A model generated the notes under the pieces. It did not search any database and was not told the DNA's origin. It saw only the letters and a list, made by a program, of their open reading frames with translations. From Bacteroidota bacterium (lineage in GTDB: Bacteria; Bacteroidota; Bacteroidia; Chitinophagales; Chitinophagaceae): a stretch of DNA of 64,000 nucleotides. The position numbers and the translations under genes are program-made. Position 1 is the stretch's first letter. Each line of letters starts with the position of its first letter. The stretch covers positions 1 through 64,000 of the forward strand of contig JAUZOD010000002.1 in the NCBI GenBank assembly GCA_030706635.1. Reading direction: 5' to 3'. Shown here one piece after another: positions 32,748-41,831 of the stretch.

Positions 32748-33831
32748 ATGTCCGGGAACGGCGACAATAAATTTATTTCGAAAGCAAGTGATCTTCTGGA
32801 AATCGGTCATGGTAATGGTTATTCCGGGAGACCTATTTCTGAATTTATTTCTAATGGATTCTTCACTGTCGATCAAAACTGGATGGTTACTTACTGGAAC
32901 AGGGCAGCGGAGAAAATAACCGGCATACCGTCAAACAAGATTGTTGGTGAGAACCTGTGGAAAGAATGGGATGGCATCCTGCCAACAAAACTTTTTGAAC
33001 TTTATCCTAATGCTTTTTCAGAAAATATTCCTGCTCATTTTCAGGAAAACTGGGGGGAGATGGGATCCTGGTCGGACGTTATCAGCTACCATTGCGAAAA
33101 TACTTTATCGGTTTCTTTTAAAGACGGTAATCAGGCCATATCTGCTGAAAATCCAGAGTTGCAATTGAAAGCGCTGAATCAATTGTACCGGTTTGTAACA
33201 GAAATTTCCAATGATTGCCTTTGGGAATGGGACCTTCAACGTAAGGAAATGTTTTGGATAGACGGAGGTCATAAAAGAGTTTTCGGTTATCCGATAGAAA
33301 ATGCGCTTATCCCGCAAAGTTTCTGGGAGAATCTCCTGCACCCCGATGACAGGGAGCGCATTTCTAAAAAAATAAGCAAAATTACTACGGAGGAAATGGG
33401 CAGCGTATGGGGAGACGAATACAGGTTTAGAAAGGCAAATGGAGATTATGCCTATGTATGTGATCGCGGACACATTATTTATGATGAAGATAGGCTGGCA
33501 TCCAGGATAATCGGCGCTACCCAGGATATTTCTTCTACGAAAATTGCGGAGATCAAATTGTTGGATGAGCGATTGGCCGCACACAAGGAACTTGCCTGCG
33601 CCATATCAACCGCCCGGCAGAATGAAAGGGCTGAGATTGGAAAAGTCCTGCATGAGAACCTCAGTCAGATCCTGTGCGCTGCCAAGCTGCAACCGTGCAG
33701 AACGATATGATGGAAATGTTGAAATTACCTCCAATCCCGGGGAAGGGTATGAGTTGAAAGTCACCCTGTCATTATTTGCGCGACACAAGGAATTGCAACA
33801 GCAGTTGAGCGATTACGACGATTCCGAATAG
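32748..33831 (+). pseudogene. PAS-PAS sensor histidine kinase with internal deletion
   Basis: From ATG 32748 the frame encodes two PAS domains (about residues 25-90 and 150-265; LLHPDDRERI and GATQDISSTKIAEI are typical) and the start of a HisKA_3 dimerisation helix (RQNERAEIGKVLHENLSQIL). It then ends abruptly at TGA (33708-33710). In the next frame, directly after, NRAERYDGNVEITSNPGEGY is the terminal part of a HATPase_c domain, running to the stop at 33831. The missing portion (rest of the helices, N and G1 boxes) is about 140-150 residues. A deletion that also shifted the frame explains this. It cannot bind ATP as it stands. Confidence 0.75.
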
Positions 33832-34241
33832 TCATTCAAAATAAGTGACCTGTGAAAGGCCGGCAGAAGAGTCGTCTTAATTGATTTTAGGACGACTTTT
33901 CGATTTTATTAATGATTATGAAGATAACCTATCTCGATGCAGCGTGAAGCTGCGTGAACTTGTTTTGACTTTCGAAAATGGCAACGCTTAGAGACAAATG
34001 CCAGGAGGATTTGCACAGATCTCCGGGAATTGCCTGACTTGATTACTGTCCGGACCTTTGAAATGGAATAAATTTATTATTAATAGTAAAGGAGATCAGA
34101 GTAGAAAAAGTGTTGATTATCAACAGCTCAAAGAAAATATTTGGTTGTTCTGGAAACATCCCTGATTTTTAATGGTTATTACGATGTTAATTTCCGGTTT
34201 CAAATTCAGCTAAAACGCTCCTTATTTCTAGAGAACAAACA
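33832..34241. other. 410-bp spacer before the ECF/FecR/Sus locus
   Basis: Apart from the hairpin at 33869-33900 I see no gene or motif here. The second half is AT-rich and should hold the promoter of the sigma factor gene. Confidence 0.5.
33869..33900 (+). terminator. Possible terminator after the PAS kinase relic
   Basis: AGTCGTC (33870-33876) pairs with GACGACT (33891-33897), followed by TTT, C and then AT-rich sequence. The 14-base loop is large, so strength is moderate. Confidence 0.45.
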
Positions 34242-34766
34242 GTGAACGACACACAAACGAAAGACATCAGAGAGGGTAATCTCCGGGCTTATTATCAGGT
34301 TTTTGAGGAATACCATCTTAAGCTTTACCGGTATATTTATAAATATACCCAATCTGCTTATTACGCCGATGAAACGGTTCAACTCTCCTTTATAAAATTG
34401 TGGGAAAAAAGAGAAGGTTTGTCTGAACAATACAGCATTTCTTCCCAATTATTCAGAATTGCCAAAAGCATACTAATTGATCTGATTCGGAAAGAGAAGA
34501 TCCGCGACACACAGGAACTTTCTGACGTTTTTATCTCCGATACGAGGGAGGATGAAAAGTTTTTATATAAAGAAGAGCTGCGGCATATTCTTTCCTCCAT
34601 AGATGGGTTGCCTCCGCAGAGCAGGCAGGTATTTAAGTTGAGCAGGCTCGATCATCTTTCCCATAAAGAAATCAGTGCCCAGCTTTCCATTTCCCCCAAA
34701 ACGATAGAAACCCACATTTCAAAGGCTATTAAATATCTCAGAAAAAGCCTTTCCATCTTTCTATAA
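34242..34766 (+). CDS. ECF sigma factor (Bacteroidota FecI-like)
   Basis: A 174-residue ECF sigma factor. Region 2 includes YIYKYTQSAYYADETVQLSF and region 4 LPPQSRQVFKLSRLDHLSHK with the SPKTIETHISKAIKYLR helix-turn-helix, the hallmark of the Bacteroidota sigma-70 family that pairs with FecR and SusC. Translation probably starts at GTG (34242); no upstream in-frame ATG exists. It is followed by the FecR gene after a 139-bp gap, then SusC and SusD. The sigma factor should direct transcription of the locus when the receptor senses its ligand. Confidence 0.92.
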   Translation: MNDTQTKDIREGNLRAYYQVFEEYHLKLYRYIYKYTQSAYYADETVQLSFIKLWEKREGLSEQYSISSQLFRIAKSILIDLIRKEKIRDTQELSDVFISDTREDEKFLYKEELRHILSSIDGLPPQSRQVFKLSRLDHLSHKEISAQLSISPKTIETHISKAIKYLRKSLSIFL

Positions 34767-34905
34767 AAAACGTTATCGCGCAATGTGCTCAGATTTAATG
34801 CGGCCAAAGGTCTGTATGCCAGGCAAAATGCCGGTAATCGAACAGAAACTAAAAAAAATTTCCCGCTGAACTAAGGGATACGGCATTTTCAAACGAATAC
34901 AATAT

Positions 34906-35982
34906 ATGGAGGTTTCAGACCGGTTGATTGAGCAGTTCTTCTCCGGCGGTGGCACGGAGGAGGAAAGAAGGTTGGTGGCGGATTATTTAAAAAATAATCC
35001 GGATAAGCTGAATCAGTATCTCACTGAACAAAGTTGGGAGAGTTTTAATTCGGATAGCCGGAAGGAGCAAGTGCCTACGTATCAAATCCGCCAATCAATA
35101 GAAAGAAAGATAGGCAGGGCGCCGGTGAGGAGCATAATGAATAACCGGATGGCAGCAGCTGCTGTTATTTCTTTGGTTTGCCTGGTTGCTTTTTTTCGTT
35201 GGTATGCGGGCAGGGAAATTAAAAGCGATACAAGACCCGTCATTGAGGCAACAGCGCAGGCAACAATAAAAGAAGAAAAAACTAGCGGACCTCAACCCGT
35301 AATACAGTCTATACGCAATGAGTCGTCCAAGATCAAAATATATTCTTTACCTGACGGAAGTAAACTGGAATTAGGCGGTCACAGCATGATTTCCTTTAGC
35401 CAGCCTTTTATCAATAACCGAAGGGATTTCTTTTTAACGGGCGATGCCGTTTTTACCGTAATGAAGGATAAGGCAAGGCCTTTCGCCGTTCACTCAAAAG
35501 GTATTATTACAACAGCATTAGGCACTGTTTTCCGTGTAAACGATAAAAACCGGCTGTTCACCACTGTTCGTCTTTTCAGCGGCAGGATTGTTATTAAGAA
35601 AGAAGTGCCCGATGCAGGTAAATCGTTTAAGGACATTTATTTAACACCCGGGCAGGAACTGGTGCTGAATAACGAGGTCTTCTCGGTGCAGATAAAAGCG
35701 GATCAGCCAAAGCTTGTGTTGTCAAAAGAGGAGCGCGGGCCGTTGCAGCCGCAAATTTTGAAGTTTAACAGACAATCCCTTGCGGAAATATTTTCAATAT
35801 TGAAAAAAGAATATAAAACGAAAATTTCATATAATTCTGCTGACATGAAGAATATAGATTTTACGGGCACATTCGACCAGAATAAAGAAACTCTTGAATC
35901 TTTTTTAAATACCCTGTGCATCCTGAACGAACTGAAAATCAAAAAAACGAACAGCAACGGTTTTTCCATAAAGGAAAAATAA
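34906..35982 (+). CDS. FecR family anti-sigma factor
   Basis: A 358-residue inner-membrane anti-sigma factor. It has an N-terminal cytoplasmic segment (about 1-80), one membrane span (about 82-99, AAAAVISLVCLVAFF), the periplasmic FecR domain with LPDGSKLELGGHSMISFSQP and VHSKGIITTALGTVFRV, and a C-terminal DUF4974 domain (FNRQSLAEIFSILKKEYKTK to end). It binds the ECF sigma factor encoded upstream and passes on a signal from the outer-membrane receptor. The DUF4974 domain is STN-like and may contact the receptor plug. Confidence 0.92.
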   Translation: MEVSDRLIEQFFSGGGTEEERRLVADYLKNNPDKLNQYLTEQSWESFNSDSRKEQVPTYQIRQSIERKIGRAPVRSIMNNRMAAAAVISLVCLVAFFRWYAGREIKSDTRPVIEATAQATIKEEKTSGPQPVIQSIRNESSKIKIYSLPDGSKLELGGHSMISFSQPFINNRRDFFLTGDAVFTVMKDKARPFAVHSKGIITTALGTVFRVNDKNRLFTTVRLFSGRIVIKKEVPDAGKSFKDIYLTPGQELVLNNEVFSVQIKADQPKLVLSKEERGPLQPQILKFNRQSLAEIFSILKKEYKTKISYNSADMKNIDFTGTFDQNKETLESFLNTLCILNELKIKKTNSNGFSIKEK

Positions 35983-36086
35983 ACATCCTGTAAAACAATC
36001 AATCAATCAATGGTCGAAAAAACACAATTAAAAATGTGATGGGTATGCTATTGCCAAAAAAACATGAATCATCAAAACAAACGCTT

Positions 36087-39000
36087 ATGAAACGAACGCT
36101 ACTCTGGTTAATGGTATTATTCATCTGTTCCCTGCAGGTGATGGCACAGGTTCACACGAATGTTGCTTCAGGCATTATTAAGGATGAGAATGGGGAAGCG
36201 TTGGACGGCGCAGCAGTGTATCTGCAAAACGAATCCAACGGGTTTAAGCAAACCACGCTGAGCAACAGCAGTGGCCTTTTTAGCTTTAGCGATGTCCCTG
36301 CAGGCCGTGGGTATCAGTTTATCATCAGCTACGTCGGATACGCCAGTGATACATTATCCGGTTATGAAATGAAGGAAAAGGGACGTATATCTTTGAGTAT
36401 TATCCTTCATGACAAGAATTTGGGTTTGGACAAAGTGGTGGTGATCGGATATGGTACAGTGAAGAAAAAAGACCTGTCTTCTGCGGTAGCAGATGTGCCG
36501 GATATGAAGCAGATCAAAGAGCGCCCGGTATTGGATGTAGCCAATATGATACAGGGAAAGGTTCCTGGTGTTACGGTAGTGAGCAACGGGGGGTATCCGG
36601 ATCAGGCTCCTTCGATAGTAATCCGTGGTATTGGTTCCCGGAGTGGAGAAAGCGTATTAACGGTAGTAGACGGTGTTCCGGGTGCGCCGTATAATCCGGC
36701 CGATGTGGAATCCATAACCATTTTAAAAGATGCCGCTTCGGCAGCTATTTATGGGGCATTTTCGGGGTCTGCAGGCGTTATTCTGATAACAACCCGCCAG
36801 GCCAAACAAGGCAAGGCCGCTATAGAATATGATGCTTTTGCGGGGGCTAAGACCGCCTGGAAACTGCCTCAGTCGTTAACGGCGGATAAAGCTGCCGAAG
36901 TGTCCAACCTGGCCCAGACCAACGCGGGGATGCCGCTGCTTGACGGATGGAATGCCACCCTGAATCCGTACGATCAGGTGACCCGTACCGATTGGATGCA
37001 TACTATATTCAGAACTGGTCTCATTCAACGGCATAATATTGTGGTAAATGCAGGTACAGAGAAATTCTCAACTCTTTTTGAGGGCCGGTATGAAGAAAAT
37101 CAGGGTACCCTGATCAATACCTTTGCAAAGAACATCTCCGGACGTTTCAATGCAAACTATAAGTTCAACTCCAAAATAAAATTTAAGCAGGATATATTTT
37201 TAAATAATAGTGACATCAGGGGTACCAATGGTTACCAGGGTAACAATGGCACCGATGCTCAAAGTGGTTACAGTGGCGTGATTTTGTCCGCTATTTACAT
37301 GCCCCGCTCGGCTGCCAGGTATTATGACGACGGAACTTTCGGCGGCACGGGTCCTCGGAATTCACCTTATCTGGGTATTCATGGTGATGCCATTAATCCC
37401 GAGGCCTCTCTACGGCGTTATCAACCCTATAATAAGGGAAATGACATACAATCCATCTCTGAGTTGAATATCTCAGATATTGTAAAAGGTCTTTCTTTCC
37501 TGACCCGTTTTTCCTATCGGCAGGGTTCCATTTTATACAAAGACTTTAGCCCCAAACGCACTGAACCGGGAAAGCCCAATAATCAGAATTCCCTGTATTA
37601 TTACACGGATAAAAGCTATCACTGGATCTGGGAAAATACGCTGAACTACGACCGGCGTTTTGGAAGGCATCGCCTTGGGGTGATGGCCTCAACAACTTCT
37701 CAGGAAGCTTATGATATGGGCTTTAGTGCCGCGGCCAAAACTTTTGATAATGAGGCCACCTGGGCGCAGTTTTTTGTTAATGCCGGTAATTTTACTGATT
37801 TGAGACCCAGCGATTGGGAAACAAAAGATCGCAATCTTTCCTATGTAGGCAGATTGTCTTATAGTTGGGCAGATCGTTATTTTTTAACAGGCAGTTACCG
37901 TTATGATATAGCCGGAAGGCTGGCTCCCGGTCATCGTGCAAAAGGATTTCCCGCTGCAACAGCTGCATGGAAAATAAGCTCAGAACCCTTTTTCCACCTG
38001 GCCGCTGTAGATCTTGTTAAGATAAGAGCCAGCTGGGGTCGTATCGGAAATATCGGTTCGGTAGGTCTCTATTATGGTTATCCGACACTGAGTTCGGACT
38101 ATACCTACCAGATTGGTGATGGGGCGCCTCAGACGAGTGCCCTGTTGATGACCAACTTTAACAATCCCAGCCTCTCCTGGGAAACATCTGAACAAAAGGA
38201 TTTGGGCTTGGATGTGAGTTTGCTAAAGGAAAGGCTGAACCTGACCTTGGACTATTTTGATAAACTCACTTTTGACCTCATCAAGACCCAGGATAATAAC
38301 TGGCCCAATACATTTGGCCTTGGCGCTCCTCTGATTAACCAGGGTGAGATCAGGAATAGTGGTTTTGAGTTTTCTGCTACGTGGAGAGGTCAGGTCGGGA
38401 GATTGGGATATACGATAGGCGGCAATTTTGCCACACTGAAAAACAGGGTTGCCTATATTGATGAAAACCCCAATTCATTTTGGGCGCATGGCGATGCCTG
38501 GAGAGGTACCCTCGCTCCTTACCGTTCTACCGTTGGCCAGCCTTATTATTCTTACTGGCTGATCAGAAACTCCGGAATATTCCAAAGTGATAAAGAGGTA
38601 CAGGACTATAAAGGACCTGACGGAACTGAGATTCAGCCCAATGCCAAGGCCGGCGATTTAAAATTTGTAGATCAGAATCATGATGGCAAAATAGATGATA
38701 ATGACCGGGTTTATATGGGCAATGCCTTTCCTAAATTTACTTATGGGTTTACGGCGAATCTCTCCTGGAAAAACTTTGACCTGAGCATGTTCTTTCAGGG
38801 AGTGGCCGGTGTAAAGTTGTTCCATGCATTTAAGGAATCCACACTGAACGGAGCAGAGCAGGGTTATAACCGCTGGAATAAAATTCTGGGCGCCTGGTCA
38901 CCGACGAATACCGGTTCCAAAATCCCGATTATTTCCGCCAGCGACGCCAATAGTAACTTTCAGACACCGTCTGACTGGTATTTGGAAAGTGGCGATTACC

Positions 39001-39203
39001 TGCGTTTGAAAAGCCTGGTGATCGGCTATAATTTTCCAAAATTCATTAAAAGCAGTAGCCTGCGGGTCTATGTCAGTGGCGATAACCTGATCACCATTAC
39101 CAAATACAGCGGATTAGATCCCGAAGTGGGTGGCATAGGCCTGGACGGCGGTCAATTCCCCGTATCGAGGGTTATTTCCGGTGGTGTAAAACTTACTTTT
39201 TAA
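36087..39203 (+). CDS. SusC/RagA-type TonB-dependent receptor
   Basis: A 1038-residue outer-membrane transporter that imports glycans or other ligands with the aid of SusD and TonB. It has a Sec signal peptide (MKRTLLWLMVLFICSLQVMA), a carboxypeptidase-regulatory-like domain (about 30-115), the SusC signature VVVIGYGTVKKKDLSSAV, the plug (VSNGGYPDQAPSIVIRGIG; LKDAASAAIYGAFSGSAGV) and a long beta-barrel ending in VSRVISGGVKLTF with the terminal Phe. No N-terminal STN signalling domain is seen, though a sigma/FecR pair is adjacent. The start at 36087 gives the signal peptide at the very N-terminus. SusD follows after 17 bp. Confidence 0.95.
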   Translation: MKRTLLWLMVLFICSLQVMAQVHTNVASGIIKDENGEALDGAAVYLQNESNGFKQTTLSNSSGLFSFSDVPAGRGYQFIISYVGYASDTLSGYEMKEKGRISLSIILHDKNLGLDKVVVIGYGTVKKKDLSSAVADVPDMKQIKERPVLDVANMIQGKVPGVTVVSNGGYPDQAPSIVIRGIGSRSGESVLTVVDGVPGAPYNPADVESITILKDAASAAIYGAFSGSAGVILITTRQAKQGKAAIEYDAFAGAKTAWKLPQSLTADKAAEVSNLAQTNAGMPLLDGWNATLNPYDQVTRTDWMHTIFRTGLIQRHNIVVNAGTEKFSTLFEGRYEENQGTLINTFAKNISGRFNANYKFNSKIKFKQDIFLNNSDIRGTNGYQGNNGTDAQSGYSGVILSAIYMPRSAARYYDDGTFGGTGPRNSPYLGIHGDAINPEASLRRYQPYNKGNDIQSISELNISDIVKGLSFLTRFSYRQGSILYKDFSPKRTEPGKPNNQNSLYYYTDKSYHWIWENTLNYDRRFGRHRLGVMASTTSQEAYDMGFSAAAKTFDNEATWAQFFVNAGNFTDLRPSDWETKDRNLSYVGRLSYSWADRYFLTGSYRYDIAGRLAPGHRAKGFPAATAAWKISSEPFFHLAAVDLVKIRASWGRIGNIGSVGLYYGYPTLSSDYTYQIGDGAPQTSALLMTNFNNPSLSWETSEQKDLGLDVSLLKERLNLTLDYFDKLTFDLIKTQDNNWPNTFGLGAPLINQGEIRNSGFEFSATWRGQVGRLGYTIGGNFATLKNRVAYIDENPNSFWAHGDAWRGTLAPYRSTVGQPYYSYWLIRNSGIFQSDKEVQDYKGPDGTEIQPNAKAGDLKFVDQNHDGKIDDNDRVYMGNAFPKFTYGFTANLSWKNFDLSMFFQGVAGVKLFHAFKESTLNGAEQGYNRWNKILGAWSPTNTGSKIPIISASDANSNFQTPSDWYLESGDYLRLKSLVIGYNFPKFIKSSSLRVYVSGDNLITITKYSGLDPEVGGIGLDGGQFPVSRVISGGVKLTF

Positions 39204-39220
39204 TCTGAAAATACTGAACA

Positions 39221-40807
39221 ATGAAACGCTCGAAATTTATATATTCCCTGTTATTGCCGGTATTGGTGCTGTGTTCGTGCAGTAAAAACTGGGTGGATAC
39301 AAAACCAAACGGCACGGCATCATCCGCCAATTTGTGGGATGGCGAAACGAATGTGCTGAAAGGCGTTGCCGCCTTATATGTGCCCTTCCGTTACGAATCC
39401 ACCTGGGGACGGGATCTTTTCTGGATGCAGGTTGCCAGCGATGACCTGATCGTCGGCAGATCCAAGGCAGCGGCGGAAAACATTAAAAATTTTGTATGCA
39501 CCGGCAGGGAAGGTTATATGTCCACCGGCTGGCATGATCTGTATGCGATGCTGAATAAGACAAATATGGCTATTGCCGGTCTTCAGAATGCCACAAACAT
39601 TTCGGATGATCTGAAAAACCGGTCTTTGGGGGAAGCTTATTTTCTCCGCGGGTTTACCCATTTCTGGATTGCCTACCTGTGGGGGGAAAAAGCCCAGGGT
39701 GTGCCTTATGATGGCGTGGAAGACCCCGAATTCGGTAAACAGATTCCACCTCAATTGCCTTCGGTTACAGACAACTATGCAATTATAGCGGCTGATTTTC
39801 AAAAAGCCGCAGATCTGCTTCCTCTGTTTAGCAGCTATGGTCCGGCCGACCAGGGACGCGCACACAAAGCAGCAGCCTTGGGATACCTGGTGAAGACCTA
39901 TGCTTATTGGGCGCAGTATGATAATACCAAGTGGGCATTGATACCAGATTTATGCGACCAGATAAAAGCCACTGGCCGGGCGCTGATCACGGGACAGGCA
40001 ACGCCATCGGCTAATTTTAAAGCCGTTTTTTCAGTAGATAACAATTGGAGTTCTGAATATATATGGTCTGCTACCTCAGGTACGCAGGGCGGCTCGGAAT
40101 TTCCGGGCGTTGTATTGGAAAATACAGGATGGGGCATCTTCAACGGCTGGGGCTATTTCCAGCCTACCGAAGAACTATATGACGAGTATGAACCCAACGA
40201 CCCCAGGCGGGAAGCGACTATTTTAAAGTTTGGGGATGAGTTTACTTACTTTGGAGTGGACAGGCTATATTACTCCACCAACAGTCTCTCCGGTTTCCAG
40301 ATCAATAAATACATGGATCCTTATCGTTACGGGAGCAATAATCAATCAGGAACAAATACAAAAATTAATCAGAGTGGCGATTATCCGACGACTGCACTCA
40401 ATTTGTCTTTGATGCGTTATGCGGAGATTTTATTGTTTAAGTCAGAAGCGCTGATACAGACAGGTCAAAATGGAGCCGATCCGCTCAATGAGGTACGTGC
40501 CAGGGTGGGGCTGGCTCCCATTGCCAACCCAACCATGGACGACCTGAAGCATGAACGCCGTTGTGAATTGGCGTGTGAGTGGACAGATCGATTTGAGGAC
40601 CTTAAAAGATGGGGTGATTATGACAAGATAAATGCTCCCCTTCATGGACGTATTCATACAAACAAAACCGATCCCGCCTCGCCTTATACTATTCAAACCG
40701 TCTGGGCTGCCCGTAATTTCAATCCGAACAGAGATATGGCTTGGCCTATTGATCCTGATGAAATTTCCAGAAGCAACGGTGTTTATAAGCAAACGCCGGG
40801 CTGGTAG
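39221..40807 (+). CDS. SusD/RagB-type nutrient-binding outer-membrane lipoprotein
   Basis: A 528-residue SusD homologue. The lipobox VLVLCSC places the lipidated Cys at residue 20. Family features are the tetratricopeptide-like helices (SLGEAYFLRGFTHFWIAYLW; DFQKAADLLP) and a C-terminal YAEILLFKSEALIQTG and ERRCELACEWTDRFEDLKRW, the standard RagB/SusD ending. It caps the SusC channel and recruits the ligand. No glycoside hydrolase, lyase or sulfatase follows, so the substrate cannot be inferred. A strong terminator ends the locus. Confidence 0.95.
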   Translation: MKRSKFIYSLLLPVLVLCSCSKNWVDTKPNGTASSANLWDGETNVLKGVAALYVPFRYESTWGRDLFWMQVASDDLIVGRSKAAAENIKNFVCTGREGYMSTGWHDLYAMLNKTNMAIAGLQNATNISDDLKNRSLGEAYFLRGFTHFWIAYLWGEKAQGVPYDGVEDPEFGKQIPPQLPSVTDNYAIIAADFQKAADLLPLFSSYGPADQGRAHKAAALGYLVKTYAYWAQYDNTKWALIPDLCDQIKATGRALITGQATPSANFKAVFSVDNNWSSEYIWSATSGTQGGSEFPGVVLENTGWGIFNGWGYFQPTEELYDEYEPNDPRREATILKFGDEFTYFGVDRLYYSTNSLSGFQINKYMDPYRYGSNNQSGTNTKINQSGDYPTTALNLSLMRYAEILLFKSEALIQTGQNGADPLNEVRARVGLAPIANPTMDDLKHERRCELACEWTDRFEDLKRWGDYDKINAPLHGRIHTNKTDPASPYTIQTVWAARNFNPNRDMAWPIDPDEISRSNGVYKQTPGW

Positions 40808-40838
40808 TATATATAAGCAGGCCAATGGTTCGCAAAAG

Positions 40839-40865
40839 CCCTCACTTAAACGAGTGGGGGTTTTT
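40839..40865 (+). terminator. Rho-independent terminator after SusD
   Basis: CCCTCACT (40839-40846) pairs with AGTGGGGG (40853-40860) around a six-base loop, and TTTTT follows. It is 30 bp after the SusD stop. Confidence 0.85.
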
Positions 40866-40904
40866 CACTTCCGTCATGAGCCCAAAGGCCGGTAGAAGAA
40901 TATT

Positions 40905-41828
40905 TTACCGGGATAATTCCGCCTGCGGCGGATTTTTATACTCCCACAGCGTAATGATGAGGGTGCTGATCAGAACCAGTACGCCGCCGGCCATCGACAG
41001 GATGCTGAGTTTTTCGCCCAGCCAGATGGCGGCAATGGGAAGGGCAAAAAAAGCAATTAGAAAATTGGACAGGGCAACCTGAATGGCTTCCAGATTCTTC
41101 AGCGCTTTAAAGAAGAGGATCATGGACAGGAAATTGTGAAAAACAGTCAGCAGCGCCAGGCCCGTCCAGGTGCTCACGGTAAATGACGGTATATTTTTCA
41201 GCATATTGCCTTCATAGTACCAGACGAGCGGGGCCAGCAGGATGATCATGAAGATGTACGTATAGAAAAGCATTTCCATTTCTGTATAGTCCTGCGCTAT
41301 TTTTTTGCAATAGGTATTGTAGAACCCGCTGCCCAGCACACCGGCAAAGATGAGCCCGTTGCCCAGAATATATCGCACGCTGAAGTTCACACCGCGAATA
41401 TCATTCATGGAACAAATGATGACGCCCGCAACAGCAATGAGAAAACTGACCCATCGCAGACGGGTCATTTTCTCTTTCAGCATCACGACCGCGAAAAGGG
41501 CCGAAATCACCGGTAGGGTGAGGTTGATGATGGCGCCGTTGCTGGCGGTGGATTGCTGCGTGCCGATGGTGGTGAGTACCTGTGCCGGGAACTGACCTAA
41601 TAAAGCCAGGAAAGCAAAAATCTTTAAGTCCCCGAATTTTCTTTTCTTATTTGTCTTTACGGTTTTATAAACAAACGGCAGCATAAAAACAGCCGCCAGC
41701 AGCATCGGTATGAATACCGTACTAAAGGCCCCGATTTGATTTTGAACCAGTTTGATGCAGGTAAACTGAAGTGACCACATCAGATTGCAGGCAAACAGTG
41801 CGCTCCAGGAAATGATTGATTTCTTCAT
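40905..41828 (-). CDS. DMT superfamily (EamA) permease
   Basis: A 307-residue inner-membrane protein with ten predicted spans in two EamA repeats (first half ending near KEKMTRLRWVSFLIAVAGVI, second near LGEKLSILSMAGGVLVLIS). This is the drug/metabolite transporter fold, moving small metabolites in or out. It is the last gene of a tight minus-strand operon with a sugar-acid dehydratase (3-bp gap) and a class III aminotransferase, so it likely imports the substrate of that pathway or exports a product. Ligand unknown. Confidence 0.9.
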   Translation of the reverse strand: MKKSIISWSALFACNLMWSLQFTCIKLVQNQIGAFSTVFIPMLLAAVFMLPFVYKTVKTNKKRKFGDLKIFAFLALLGQFPAQVLTTIGTQQSTASNGAIINLTLPVISALFAVVMLKEKMTRLRWVSFLIAVAGVIICSMNDIRGVNFSVRYILGNGLIFAGVLGSGFYNTYCKKIAQDYTEMEMLFYTYIFMIILLAPLVWYYEGNMLKNIPSFTVSTWTGLALLTVFHNFLSMILFFKALKNLEAIQVALSNFLIAFFALPIAAIWLGEKLSILSMAGGVLVLISTLIITLWEYKNPPQAELSR

Positions 41829-41831
41829 TAT

